NCBI GenBank assembly: GCA_030015575.1 | Contig: JASDDO010000016.1 | Location: forward strand, 457,326,141-457,390,140 | Length of the DNA stretch: 64,000 nt | Origin: Agapanthus africanus | Lineage: Eukaryota > Streptophyta > Magnoliopsida > Asparagales > Amaryllidaceae | Reading direction: 5' to 3' | Shown here: positions 10,120-20,962 of the stretch, in pieces | Layout of the letters: the number at the start of each line of letters is the position of its first letter | How positions within the stretch are numbered: the stretch's first letter is position 1 | Notes under the pieces: model-generated | Databases searched by the model: none | Told to the model about the DNA's origin: nothing | Seen by the model: the letters and a program-made list of their open reading frames with translations, nothing else | Translations under genes and position numbers: made by a program

Positions 10120-11204
10120 GAGACTCCAGACCTCAATTCGATGGCATGAACATTTTCTTGAAGAAAGTCAAGAGCTTCAAACAGAGAGAGAATTCTGAGA
10201 AAATTTCAAAGAAAAAGGTAAAAAGCTTCACGAGAGAGAAGAAATCTCTTTTAATAAATCATTGATCTAAAAACCAGATCAATGTTCTTCACATAATAAA
10301 CAGTGCTTTGCACTTCTTATGAACCACTGGTTCTTTAAAAACAAGAAAGCAACAAAAATAAAAAATAGTGCTTTGCACTTTTATGAACCTCTGGTTCTTG
10401 AAACAAAAAGAAAAACTTATTTTTCTTTGATCTAAATTAGATCAAGAAATCAAATAGTGCTCTGCACTTCTGTTCTTGAATCTAAAAGATTCTTAGTGCT
10501 TTGCACTTCCAAACTGCGCTGTTGCGCTCTTGAGAGAGCGCCACGTGTCAGCTACAGAACAAATTGCGCTACGCGCTCTTGAAATAGAGCTTTGCTCTCT
10601 GGAATTGGCGCAACCCACCAGAGTGTGCCACGTGTCAGCAGCGCAACAGCGCAGCGCACTGCGCCGTTGCGCTTGCGCTCACCAGAGCATGACACGTGTC
10701 CTGACCACAAGCGCTTGCGCTCAGTGCGCAAAGCGCCTGACAAATGCAATACATTTCTTTTACTGAAAGGCCAGACCCAATTAAAAAAAACCAAACAGGC
10801 CTAATTAAATTGATGCTCTGCATCATTTATAAATGGGCAAAGCCCAAACAAAATAATAAAAATGCTATGCAGATACCTTGCAGAGCCCAAAATAAATTAA
10901 TGCTCTGCATCTTTTATGGGCAGAGTCCAAACAAAAAAAATAGAAAATAATGCAATGCAATATTTAAAAATGGGCCAAGCCCTAACACAGGCCTAACAGA
11001 CCAAAAACAAATAAAAGGCGTTGAATACTTTGGACTTAGCCCAATCATGACCGTAAGTCCTCAAAATTAAATTGACTGAGCGATATTGCTCCCTTAAATC
11101 AATTTATATCCGGTTCGAGGGTACATCTCCGAGCTTCTCCGACACCTCTCGTTGTAATCCTTCAACGACGTCAGAGAGACGACGGGTCCCAACAACCACA
11201 CATG

Positions 11205-11640
11205 AATATGGACTGCGGGGTCCTTAAACTCGTGGACCGAAACGTCCTTAAACTAACATTGGACCGAAACGTCCTTAAACTAATAATGGACCGAAACGTC
11301 CTTAAACTAATGATGGACCACTACGTCCTTAAACTGGCGATGGACCGAAACGTCCTTAAACTAATGTTGGACCGAAACGTCCTTAAACTAACATTGGACC
11401 GAAACGTCCTTAAACTAAGGATGGACCGAAACGTCCTTAAACTAATGATGGACCACTACGTCCTTAAACTGGCGATGGACCGAAACGTCCTTAAACTAAT
11501 GTTGGACCGAAACGTCCTTAAACTAATAGCGGACCACCACGTCCCTAAACTGGAATACGGACTACCACGTCCCTAAACTGGCGATGGACCACCACGTCCC
11601 TAAACTGGAACATGGACCACCACGTCCCTAAACTGGAGCG
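11205..11640 (+). repeat. 27-bp tandem array in the T1 LTR
   Basis: About 15 units of GGACCGAAACGTCCTTAAAC plus 7 variable bases; successive GGACCGA starts are at 11,234 and 11,261. Some units have the CACTACGTCC or CACCACGTCC variant. Because 27 is a multiple of three, a 124-codon ORF (11,202-11,576) with repeated DRNVLKL appears as an artefact. The same unit is found just after pol in both Tat elements (838-895, 37,932-38,096) and, decayed, in other LTRs (15,310-15,430, 59,461-59,540). Confidence 0.9.
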
Positions 11641-12119
11641 ATAGAGCCTCCAAATGCTCTTTTGCCGGATCTAAACGGTCCCGTTTAAGTTGATCTTAGC
11701 CCCAAACACGGCTAATGTATCCTTAAACATTCAAACGGATTATAAAACTCCAAATCAACCTTGGTTCAAGGGTACATCTCTGAACTCCTCTGACATCTGC
11801 CGTTGTAATCCTTCAACGACGTTGGAAAGGTGACGAGTCCCGATGGCCAGATATTAGATGGATTATCACGTTAAATTGATCCTAGTCTCAAACAGGACTA
11901 TCGTATCCTTAACGAACGTTTAAGTTGATCTTAGCCGCAACGCGACTAATGCATCCTTAAACTAAAAACACCAAACCCAAATCTAAGTAAATACGGATTT
12001 GGACTAATCCACGTCCTACGGGCGACGGCATTACTCAGTCTCCGTATACAATCCACGGGCAACCACAAACAAAACAAACACACACGATACGAAGTGAAAT
12101 TCTGGAGAAGGAGAAAGTT

Positions 12120-12209
12120 GTTACCGCGACGCGGTAGCGTAATTAACTGCAGGGGCTTGCGCCTGCAGGGAAGAGCGTCCCCACAATCAAAAACCCCTCA
12201 AGCGAGGGG
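12120..12209 (+). other. Three-hairpin U5 module, T1 copy
   Basis: Stem 1 GTTACCGC/GCGGTAGC (12,120-12,138), stem 2 CTGCAGG/CCTGCAG (12,147-12,168), stem 3 CCCCTC/GAGGGG (12,194-12,209). It lies about 170-260 bases before the LTR end. The other copies at 15,718, 59,838 and 60,713 keep the pairing while bases differ, as expected of a functional RNA structure. Confidence 0.6.
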
Positions 12210-12383
12210 GAATCTGACGAAGTCTGCTATATCGGCCGCATCCGTCTAAACCTCCGATATACGGTGTCATAAATCAACTTGGCATCTTCGGAGAGATGGA
12301 CGGATAAAACCAAATAGCATCTGCCCCGAATCCCAGCGTCACGACATCGCGGTCCGTTGCGCCGCCTTTCGGAGGGGAACACA

Positions 12384-13275
12384 ACTTGAGGAAGAGAGAG
12401 TGTGAAAGCAACTAAAGAATGACTTAGCTCAAGAATAGAATCTTCAAGCATGCTAATTTTAGATGAGATAAAAATATCTCACAAATATCAAGCATGCTTG
12501 AAAATATCTAAGTAGTGAGTCATGCTTGATCTTTTGTCAAGTTTACACCTCATTTTCTCCACCTCATTATTCTTTAATCCAAATGAAAAAGAAACCCTAA
12601 TGAGGTGTCTCTTCTAGAAGTTTTCCCGCAAATTATGAGAATGCCCCTCATCTATATATACATACCCGTATCTGCATTCCGAAGAATACAAATACAAAGA
12701 GACGAAACAAATCCATCAATATAATACTAGGATCCGGCTTAAACCAAAGCCCACTAGTATTATCCGCCCGATCATCATACGTGCACAAGTACACGTAAGT
12801 GATCGAAGCCCTGCTGTAAAACCATACGGCCTCTACATCTTTTGCCCGGTGCAGGGAAACTCTCTATGTGGGACTCTAAAAACTTGACACTACGACGGCA
12901 GTGGGTTTAACCACAAGCTGCAAGCGGTACTAGCTGCACGTAACGGCTACCCAGGTATGTGTCGATAAGAAGGCTGATGAGCTAACTCATCCGAACGCCT
13001 ACTGAGCCTGTATGCGACAATATCTGTACAGTCCGGTCTGTTCGTCTAAGAGTATCGCATATCGGGCCTAGGGGGCGGTAATCGTCAGACCTCTAATAGC
13101 GCAATATGTCGTGTCGGAGAGTAGCCCAAAACCCTCTGAGAAACTACTTGAGTACCTACCAGTAAATTTTGCTTGCCTTGGCCAAGGATTTTGTGTAATG
13201 GCCTTCCGAAAACAGTGCGATATCAACCCCCAATACTAGGAGAGACGAATCCTATCTAACCGCCACTGCCTCCAA
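12384..13275 (-). mobile_element. Inverted internal fragment of a copia LTR
   Basis: Read on the minus strand this matches the middle part of the full copia LTR, roughly 48,527-49,405, for example ATTAGCATGCTTGAAGATTC and CATTTGGATTAAAGAATAAT. It is cut on the left exactly where the T1 LTR ends and on the right where T2 LTR sequence begins. The first 600 bases of the same LTR, in the same orientation, sit at 52,292-52,905. A simple reading is that Tat elements inserted into an older copia LTR. Confidence 0.85.
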
Positions 13276-13350
13276 GTGCTTCGGGACCGTTCCCTTACGG
13301 AAAATAAATAAATAAATAAAGCAACGAGAAAAAGTTTCCAAGTAGAGCAT

Positions 13351-13546
13351 CACGTGCCCACACGTGATAGGCACTGCGCTTGATAAAACTAAGCCAAAAT
13401 TGGGCCTCACGTGCAGACACGTGACCGCTATAGACAAAGTATATAGGCGCCTGAATAAAGCAAACAATTGGACAAAAAAACACTAACGTGATAACATGTG
13501 ACACCTTTTTGTGGGCTTTATTTGGTGGGGTCACGTGCTACACGTG
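13351..13546 (+). promoter_or_regulatory. Three pairs of G-boxes (CACGTG) about one helical turn apart
   Basis: CACGTG occurs at 13,351 and 13,361; at 13,408 and 13,418; at 13,532 and 13,541. Each pair has starts 9-10 bases apart. G-boxes are bound by plant bZIP and bHLH factors. The pairs are upstream of the TATA box. Degenerate pairs follow around 14,700, 14,795 and 14,890, and T3 has similar pairs at 58,900-59,070. Confidence 0.6.
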
Positions 13547-13630
13547 ATAGACTCCTATGGCTTTTGAACCGATAGAAGTAAATTCTAATTAAAAGGAACC
13601 AAAAACCTTATTTGGAAAATATTTCCTTGG

Positions 13631-13711
13631 ATCTTTCTAAACAAGAAAGATTACGCTCTGTAAAACAGAGCGCCGTTGGATTAAAAATCCAATGGTGATT
13701 AAAAATCACCA
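13631..13711 (+). promoter_or_regulatory. Hairpin cassette in the T2 LTR
   Basis: ATCTTTCT/AGAAAGAT, CGCTCTG-TAAAA-CAGAGCG, TTGGATT-AAA-AATCCAA and TGGTGATT-AAA-AATCACCA lie one after another. Compared with T1 (9961-10,062) the stems differ in sequence but remain complementary. Confidence 0.6.
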
Positions 13712-13925
13712 ATCTACAGAAAAATTATGTGCACGAAAATATCTTCCTAAACTTATTAAGAACAACAAAAGAAATATTTTCTATAAAACAGAAGTCCTTG
13801 GATTAAAAATTTAACGGTAAATAAAATTCACCGAGTGATCTAAAGGATCATGTTGGTTAATTAGAAAATCAATCAAAATCTCTCAATAAGAGATTTTCTA
13901 AACAAATTGATTCCCTTCTTTCTCC

Positions 13926-13933
13926 TATAAATA
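13926..13933 (+). promoter_or_regulatory. TATA box of T2 LTR
   Basis: TATAAATA, downstream of the hairpin cassettes and followed by a purine-rich stretch; position comparable to those in T1 and T3. Confidence 0.5.
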
Positions 13934-15717
13934 AGAGCAAAGAAACACAGAGAGGGGGGGGGGATAGAGAAAAAAGAGAGAGAGAAACCCCCTCGTAAGC
14001 TTAGAGAATTTAATTCTCCAGAGAGAAGAAGGCCTCTTAAAAGAGAAAAAGAAACTCTAGGTAAGAGAAGGAACGAAACACAGAGAATATATCATCTCAT
14101 TTTCACTTCCATAAGAGTTTAACTCTTCTAAAAAGAATTTAGTTCTTCCTTTGGTTGAGATTTGCAGAAGCAGATCTCCTCACAAGTTGAGAATTTAATT
14201 CTCATCGGGAAGATCCTGCCATGCAGATCCAAAACCTAGGGGAAGATCTAAATTCAGATAATTTAATTTTCCCTAAAAGTATATAGGAATTTAATTTCTC
14301 TGATAAAACAAGGGTTTAACCCTTCATATAGAACTTAGTTCTTTCTTATGGTGAAAGATCTGCAGAAGCAAATCTCCTCACAAGTTGAGAATTTAATTCT
14401 CATCGAGGAGATTCTGCCATACAGACCCCAAACCTAAGAGAAAAAACTAAATCCTAAGAATTTAATTCTTACAAAACAGTGGGCTTGAAAGTCTCAAAAC
14501 TCAAGATCTCCATGCACGTAAAAAGATTAGCACCCAACATGATAATGGCCGATCACGTGCTCCCACTTGAGCACCCTTGATGAATGAAAGAGAACAACTA
14601 AGATCAGGTCATGTGATCCTACGTGACCCCATTAAAAGTGCTTAGCACTTCCAAAAGAGAAAGGGTATAAACCCCAGAATCAGTTATCACTTTTATGACG
14701 CCTCACGTAATCCCATGTGGCCCTCTAAAAGTGCTTAGAACTTATACAGAAAAAGGAATGAGCCCAAATACAGTGCTTACAATTGGATACTACCTCACAT
14801 GTCCGCACGTGACCATTTAATGAAACAATTGCTCAGCACTCGTATGGAGAGAAATATATCCAAAAGCAGCGCTCATATCTTGAAGGCACCTCACATGTCC
14901 ACACGTGAGCACCACAGGGAGCTAAGTGTTTAACACTTCATATAAAAGAATACAAGTAAAACAAAAAGGAAGAGGGGTGTCAGAACCCAAATGCTCAGCA
15001 TTGTTGAACAAAAAGGGACTGAACCCAAACAAATGTTCAACATTTTATTCAAAACTGAGTGGACTGAGCCTAAATTGGCCTCAAGTCCTTAATTCAGATC
15101 AACCAAGTCCATGTGCTCACAATCTTTTTAATTGGTCTTAGTCCCAAACCTGACTACAGATCTCCCAATTAACATTGGTTCAAGGGTACATCTTTTCATA
15201 CCTCTGAAACATGTCGTTGTAATTTTTCAACGTCTTCAGAGAGATGGAGGGTCCCAATAACCAATAACTTTTGGCGCATTCCCAAACGGTTAAACCAAAA
15301 CCATACAAACTATGATGTCTTTAAACCTCACAGACTATAACGTCTTTAAACCAGACTATGATATCTCTAATCCTTATGGACCGCGATGTCCTAAAACCAA
15401 CAATGGACCGTAATGTCCCTAAACTAAAATGATAGAGTCCAAATACTCTTTCGTTGGGACTAAATGATCCCAAGACCTAGATCTTAGTCAAAAATTAGAC
15501 TAACGTATCCTTAACAAGCATTTAAGTTGATCTTAATCCAAAACAAGATTAACGATTCTTAAACCAAACCAAACCCAAATCTAAGAAAATACGGATTTGG
15601 ACTAATCCACGCCCTACGGACGACAACACAAATTAATCTTCGTATACAATCCACGGGCAACCAAAAATAAAACAAACACACACGACACGAAGTGACATTC
15701 TGGAGAAGGAAAAAGTG

Positions 15718-15809
15718 GTTATCGTAACCCGATAACGTAATTAACTGCAGGGGCTTGCGCCTGCAGGGAAGAGCGTCCCCACAATCAAAAACCCCTCGCA
15801 AGCGAGGGG
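15718..15809 (+). other. Three-hairpin U5 module, T2 copy
   Basis: Stem 1 GTTATCG/CGATAAC (15,718-15,736), stem 2 CTGCAGG/CCTGCAG, stem 3 CCCCTCGC-AA-GCGAGGGG (15,792-15,809). Stem 1 differs from T1 by paired changes on both sides. Confidence 0.6.
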
Positions 15810-15986
15810 AAATCTGACGAAGTCTGCTATAATGGTTGCATCTGTCCAAACCTCCGATACACGGTGCCATAAATCAACTTGGCATTTTCGGAGAGGTGGA
15901 TGGATAAAACCAAATAGCATCAGCCCCCAAAATTCAGGCAAGACGTCCTAACGTCCCGGCCTCTGTTTTCGGCGGCGAACAGATTC

Positions 15987-16004
15987 TGGCACGCCCGATG
16001 GGAC
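15987..16004 (+). other. Candidate primer binding site of T2
   Basis: TGGCACGCCCGATGGGAC begins five bases after the LTR end. T3 has the same site at 60,108 (TGGCATGCCCGGTGGGAC). Position and the leading TGG (complement of tRNA CCA) fit a primer site; I could not assign the tRNA. Confidence 0.5.
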
Positions 16005-16123
16005 ATTTTCCTCTTTCCACTCCACACTTCGTGTGTCGTGTTTCATGAACAAATCGCGGTCTGCTGTGGTTGCCTGTGGATTCGAGGTACTAAGATTTGG
16101 TGTCTTGCTCCCGTGCAGAGAAA

Positions 16124-16158
16124 ATGGCTTCTAACTGCACCAGCTGCAATAACAACTC
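16124..16158 (+). pseudogene. Start of T2 gag, split by an 11.2-kb insertion
   Basis: ATG at 16,124 begins MASNCTSCNNNS, which matches the gag starts of T3 at 60,252 (MASNCTCNSNS) and 61,127. The frame breaks at 16,158, where a TGTAACACCC LTR begins, and gag resumes near 27,395 (GRVAYGPQAASIFAM). The element can therefore no longer make an intact Gag. Confidence 0.8.
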
Positions 16159-19100
16159 TGTAACACCCGGCCCTTTTTATACCAAAGTCCGTATTTTGTT
16201 AATTTAGAATCCTCTTTATTCTTAATTGTGAATTATTTATTTTATTTATAAATTTATTATTATATTTTATCTTTCAAACCCCATTTCTTTTTCTAACAAA
16301 TTCCTTAGGACCAGCCCTCATTTCTTTTCTACCATTTTCTTCATTCCCCAGCTCTCAGCCCATTCTTTCTCTATTTTGTTAAATTAACTAATTAAACTCC
16401 CTTGGCCCACAGCTTAAGCCCCGAGCCCTCTCCATTATCATTTCTTATATTCATTAAGAATTAAACCCAGCCCAACTCCCCTACTTCTTTTATTGAAAGT
16501 TAAACCCTAAAACCTAACACCATTTTCTATTTACTGTTAAATCCCCTAGCCCACTGTTCTTTAATTTAAATTCCATTTCTCTTATTTTGGCCCGAGCCCA
16601 GCCCCTATTCTCTATGATTTTTCCCCTCAAATTTTCCCTGGCCCGTTCCTTTTCCTCTATTTCTTTTATTAATTATTTCTAGCCCAGCTCTCGCCTCGGC
16701 CTGTTCTAATTTCCTCGGCCCGAACCCACAAAATATTTCCCTTAATAAAATTTGTAATTTCTCCTTGAGCCCGGCCCATTCCTTCCTTTGTTTTTCTTTT
16801 TATTTGATTTTTTTGTTATTCTTTTAAAAATACTTGGCCCGGCCCACTCTCCTCCAGCAACCCATTCCCACGCACACAACCCGACCCGGCCCGCTACTTC
16901 TTCTCCTTCTTCCCGTTGCGATTCTCCCGCGCGCGTTTTCCTTCGCGAGCGCGCTTCTCGCGCCGTCTCCTCCGCCTGCGCCCACGTCGCCTGGGCGTTA
17001 CCCCCACGAAGTGCGACCCCTCATCCTCCTCACCTTCATCCTTCCTCCCTCACACTTCAACTCCTCCTTTCCTCTACACCTCGACCACCATCACCCCAAC
17101 ACAGAACTCAATCCCTGCAACCCTCAACCGCACGCCGAGCACCCCTGCACCCAACCCATTTCACCTGAGCCGGTCACTTGCTATCCGCCGACGATCCCAC
17201 TGCCTCGTCGGCCGCCCCATCATCATCGTCATCTTTCCACCATCTCTCCAACTCTCCCTTGCTTTCTCTCTCTCCTTGAGTCTCTCTCTCTCCCCCTCGT
17301 TCTCTCTGTGTCCACTCTCAGCACCCTCTCCCCCTCTGTCTACACACTCTCCCTGACTCTCTGCCTACTCCCCTCTCTCTCACTGCCTTTCCCTCTCTCT
17401 CTCTTTCTCTCTCATTCTCTCCCTCTCTCTCTCACTCTAATTCTTTATCTCTCTCAATATCCCTCACCCCGGCCTCGTCAGCGTCAACGATTCCAGCACA
17501 CCCTGGAGACCCACAAAGCATCTCCCCGCTTCCAACATCCGCGAGTCACCCCGGACAAATCCGACGACGAAACTGAGACTCGAGCCAAAGTCGTGCGAGC
17601 CAATTCACGCCGTTCGTCGCGCGTTCTTGACGTTGCTGTCACCGTACATCCCCGAGGCTTGTCCAGGCAAGTTTTTACTTGCTTTCATGCTATTTATCAT
17701 TAAATTACAAATCAAAATCGTAGATATTCCATGTTTTGCTTGATGCTAAATATTGCCATAAAACCGTTCGATGCTTGTTCTCATAGAAAATCATTATCCA
17801 ATTTGACGGAACTAGATATAATGCTGTGGCCCTTGATATGTTGAATACCTTGTGCAAGTTTCATTAGAAAATACGACTGTTAAAGATTAAAACGACTACC
17901 CCCAAGTCTAGCCGTAAAACTGTAATTCTGTTGCATCTGAAAATTGTTAAATTCGCCATAAATCATATACATACTAGAATGGTGCGTTCGAGGGCTCAAA
18001 TCGAAGCCAACTAGACGAACTTTAACCCTATGCTAGTTTACGGATATTTCTATATTTAAACTGTGATGATATTCGGATCGGAGTGCGACTCTGGACTGCA
18101 GTCCAGAGTGACTCCAGTCTTTGCTTGCTGTTTCATATTGGATACCATAGAATTTCCTTAACTCGTAAGTTGCGGAACTCCGCTGTTTATTATAGATAAA
18201 TCTGTTAGCTAGACAACACAATTGATTTCACACTGTTTCGTTACCATTTGTTATTTATTCTATAATTTAGAAGATCGGGGCACATAACAGTCCCAGCAGA
18301 ATCAGAATTGACATGTTGATATTAAACAGATTATAACTCCTAACGTACAAACGCGATTGAAGATCCGTTTGTTGCGTTGAAAACTTTACTGAAAACCCTA
18401 GAATTCATCCAACTGTAGCGTCGCTAAATTATGATCCCAACTGGGGTTAAAATGCGTTGCGAAACGGACATCTGATTCTGAAACCGGATTTTTAGCCGCG
18501 TGCGCTTAAAATGAAATAGTTATAACTAATGATCCTGGAACCCGATTGGCTTGAAACTAAATTCTATGGATAGCTAACTGAACATACTAATTACTACCTA
18601 CTTATCATTTCGCCAAATTATATGCGTACGTTTCATGATAAATCGTGCAAGTGAAGGAATGCTGTTTCATAACATCCTCATCATGTTTATATACTTGTTC
18701 ATGCATCATATCTTACCCATATCATTGTACCGATAACCTAGTGACATCGTGCATTTACCCAGTGTTAGATTTTAGTGTTGATTGTGGCAAGTACGTCAGT
18801 GTTCGTGTATTCGTGATTAAGTGAAAGTGATACGTACTTGTACACAATCAGTGACCCTATTATTCTGTTGCATTGTCGACGTCTGTGGGATGCGTGTACG
18901 TGTGACTATAAGTGGTATGGGACACTTATGGAAGCGCTCGCACGGGTGTCACAGATAAGGCATCCGACACTGCCATTTATCTTAGGTATTAGTCGGGACG
19001 TGCTTGATGGAGGTCCTGCCTCCAGTTCTCGCGCAGACTTGTCACGGATCGATTAGTATTTAGGGTTATGGTTAGCGTTTGATGTAAACCACGGGGTGTG

Positions 19101-19833
19101 GGGTAGTTTAAGTGTGAGCTCAACAGAATCTCGGGAGTCTCATGCCGGCTTATATATTTAGGGAGTTATATGGAGATTTACAGGGTACGTGATATATACA
19201 CCGTGATATTCTTGTTACATGTTGGGCCCGTGGTCCCTTGCCCTTGGGTTCTACCCTTGGGTGGAGGACACTCACGAGTGGTTGACTCTCACACTTGGAC
19301 TGACGATAGGCTTAGTGACCTGTACAGTGAGACTTAGAGACTGATAGGGGCACTGGCATTTATATTCTTTATATGCTGTGTTGGCATACGTGACATATCG
19401 TTATACTGCTTTACTGTTCCGCTGCGTTGATTACTGCACATGCATATTCATGATGTCATTTATTTACTGCTTCATATACCTATTATCACTGCTAGAACTG
19501 TCACTTGATTTTATACATATTATATTGCTATTGTGTCGCTCTGACGACCTGAGTATGCATGCTCAGTGTGAGGAGAAGAGTTAGCCCGGACCAGTGCATC
19601 ACAGACTTCTTGACTTGCCTTCCCGAGTTACATTCATTTGTTCTACTTCAGGTCAGTCTTTATATTGTTTCCTTCAGTTACTGCATTTTCCCATTACCTG
19701 CACATCATTTACTGTTTACCATGAAAAGCTAGAAGCCGAAGTGTGACTACGGCAGGACTTTTCCTTGACCGTAGGAGCATGGCTGGCCTTGTCTACCCCT
19801 CGTATTCCGTATTTTGGGAAGCGGGGCGTGACA
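16159..19833 (+). repeat. LTR 1 of the non-autonomous element
   Basis: It begins TGTAACACCCGG and ends GGGGCGTGACA, with the primer site nine bases on. Notable parts are a CpG-rich segment (16,910-17,010), a long CT microsatellite (about 17,240-17,460) and a perfect 22-bp palindrome (18,088-18,109; half-site ACTCTGGACTG). The 289-codon and 146-codon ORFs near 16,830-17,700 are low-complexity and not convincing. I see no gene in it. Confidence 0.88.
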
Positions 19834-19842
19834 TGGTTTAGT

Positions 19843-19860
19843 TGGTATCAAAGCCAGGTT
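19843..19860 (+). other. Primer binding site (initiator tRNA-Met type), copy 1
   Basis: TGGTATCAAAGCCAGGTT follows LTR 1. It is the usual plant site TGGTATCAGAGCCAGGTT with one change (AGAG to AAAG). The identical variant is in copy 2 (26,383). Confidence 0.8.
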
Positions 19861-20188
19861 TTGCATCGATTGGGATTGCAGTTTTCCGTGTACAGTTTGG
19901 CAATCTAAGACATCCTTCGGTCTAGGTTGTAAACTGTCATTCTTGATTCATATTCATATCGTGCGTTCAGCTATCCATTCATTATGATTTCGGGTGACTT
20001 GACAAGGGTACGTGGTGGCAATTGCACTACCGTACTCTATTCAAGTGACTTAAAGTGATACAGTTGATTCTCCACTTGTAATGATATTCATCATCTCTGA
20101 TATTCTTGAATCCTTGTTCTATCCATATCATATTTTGATTCATTTAGTGTGTGACTCATATCATTCTCGAAATTGTTGTTTCAGGATC

Positions 20189-20587
20189 ATGTCTTCCAAC
20201 GACTCTTCATCTTTATCCGCTCCCCAGAATCAGACTGTTGAGATTCTGAGTGTACTGCAAGGTTTAAGGGAAGCCCAGGAGCGGACAAACGACTTATTAG
20301 CTGAAGGATTGAGAAGACAGGTGAATCAGGCACCAGCGGGAGTCTCATATCATAAAGAGATCCCTATTAGACGAGGAAAGGAGAAGAAGATGAAGCGTCA
20401 ACAGAAGCATCAAAAGAACCTGTGCTGTGGATATTGTAAGAGGCCAGGACACCTTCAGAGGGATTGTCGCCGTGCCCAAGGGAAATGTCTGATATGCGGT
20501 TCCAACAAGCATCTTATCAACGGTTGCCTTGAAAGGAAGGAGCTAAAAGGAGGAGACTCGTCCACACTCCCCACTTCTACCAAGTGA
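20189..20587 (+). CDS. Shortened Gag with two zinc knuckles, copy 1
   Basis: From ATG 20,189 (MSSNDSSSLSAPQNQ) it encodes 132 residues. The N-terminal part has a short charged helix (LQGLREAQERTNDLLAEGL). The C-terminal part has two CX2CX4HX4C zinc knuckles: CGYCKRPGHLQRDC and CLICGSNKHLINGC. The large capsid (retrotransposon gag) domain that should lie between them is missing. The knuckles closely resemble those of the minus-strand chromovirus here (CDYCQRLGHMQRDC). This small protein could still bind RNA, but packaging would need a helper. An acceptor-like TTGTTTCAG lies just before the ATG, so I chose that Met rather than the ORF start at 20,081. Confidence 0.7.
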   Translation: MSSNDSSSLSAPQNQTVEILSVLQGLREAQERTNDLLAEGLRRQVNQAPAGVSYHKEIPIRRGKEKKMKRQQKHQKNLCCGYCKRPGHLQRDCRRAQGKCLICGSNKHLINGCLERKELKGGDSSTLPTSTK

Positions 20588-20962
20588 GGATCATCGCGTA
20601 GTTTGAACTTCGACCATAAGGCGGATCTAACGCAGGATTCAACTCGCGTAACGATGATGCAGCGTTCTGGCAATCGAAGAAGAATTCTATGATTTCCAAT
20701 TTCAATAATAATGTTGTCATCTTTTATGAATATTTTCTTCCATTTGAACCTTTGTATCCGTCGAACTTTAGTTGAATGAAATAAAATTTGAATCATAATA
20801 TGTGTACCATTCTCATGCTTTCTCTATGTCAAATTCTATTCATTATCACAGTATTTTCATTCTGATCTTTCAGTTCCTGCAACCGCATATTTTCCTATAT
20901 TTCGTACCCTGAGCTTTCCTTGATATAATCCACTGTCTAATCATGACTTTTCTTTTCAGACC
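20588..20962 (+). other. Spacer between shortened gag and acidic ORF
   Basis: No coding signal. It contains sequence up to 20,827 that is repeated at 27,128-27,368 in the second, truncated internal copy. Confidence 0.6.

Larger units (their letters stand above)
9013..12381 (+). repeat. 3' LTR of Tat element T1 (start approximate)
   Basis: The right end ...GGGGAACA at about 12,381 matches the LTR ends of T2 (15,981) and T3 (60,102), both of which are followed by a primer site; here inverted copia LTR follows instead, so this is a 3' LTR. Contents from left to right: a region full of short hairpins such as AGAGCAAAGCTCT and GTGCTTTGCAC (9040-10,510), a hairpin cassette (9961-10,062), a TATA box at 10,113, GC-rich CACGTG-containing repeats (10,500-10,700), a 27-bp array (11,205-11,640) and a conserved three-hairpin module (12,120-12,209). 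The left boundary could not be fixed because T2 and T3 LTRs are truncated or diverged there. Confidence 0.65.
13276..15981 (+). repeat. 5' LTR of Tat element T2
   Basis: It ends ...GGCGGCGAACA, five bases before a primer site. It contains three paired CACGTG boxes (13,351-13,546), a hairpin cassette (13,631-13,711) and a decayed second one (about 13,775-13,833), a TATA box (13,926), a G-run (13,955-13,965), many AGTGCTTAGCACTT-like palindromes, a decayed 27-bp array (15,310-15,430) and the U5 hairpin module (15,718-15,809). Its first bases directly adjoin copia LTR; the true left end is not certain. I see no gene; ORFs here are spurious. Confidence 0.72.

Noticed and set aside
11202-11576. 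124-codon ORF with DRNVLKL repeats
   Set aside because: By-product of the 27-bp array in the LTR; the same DNA repeat occurs elsewhere in other frames with stops.
16834-17703. 289-codon and overlapping 146-codon ORFs in LTR 1 (and copies in LTR 2 at 23,353-24,243)
   Set aside because: Pro/Leu/Ser-rich translation of CT-rich low-complexity LTR sequence in several overlapping frames; no domain.
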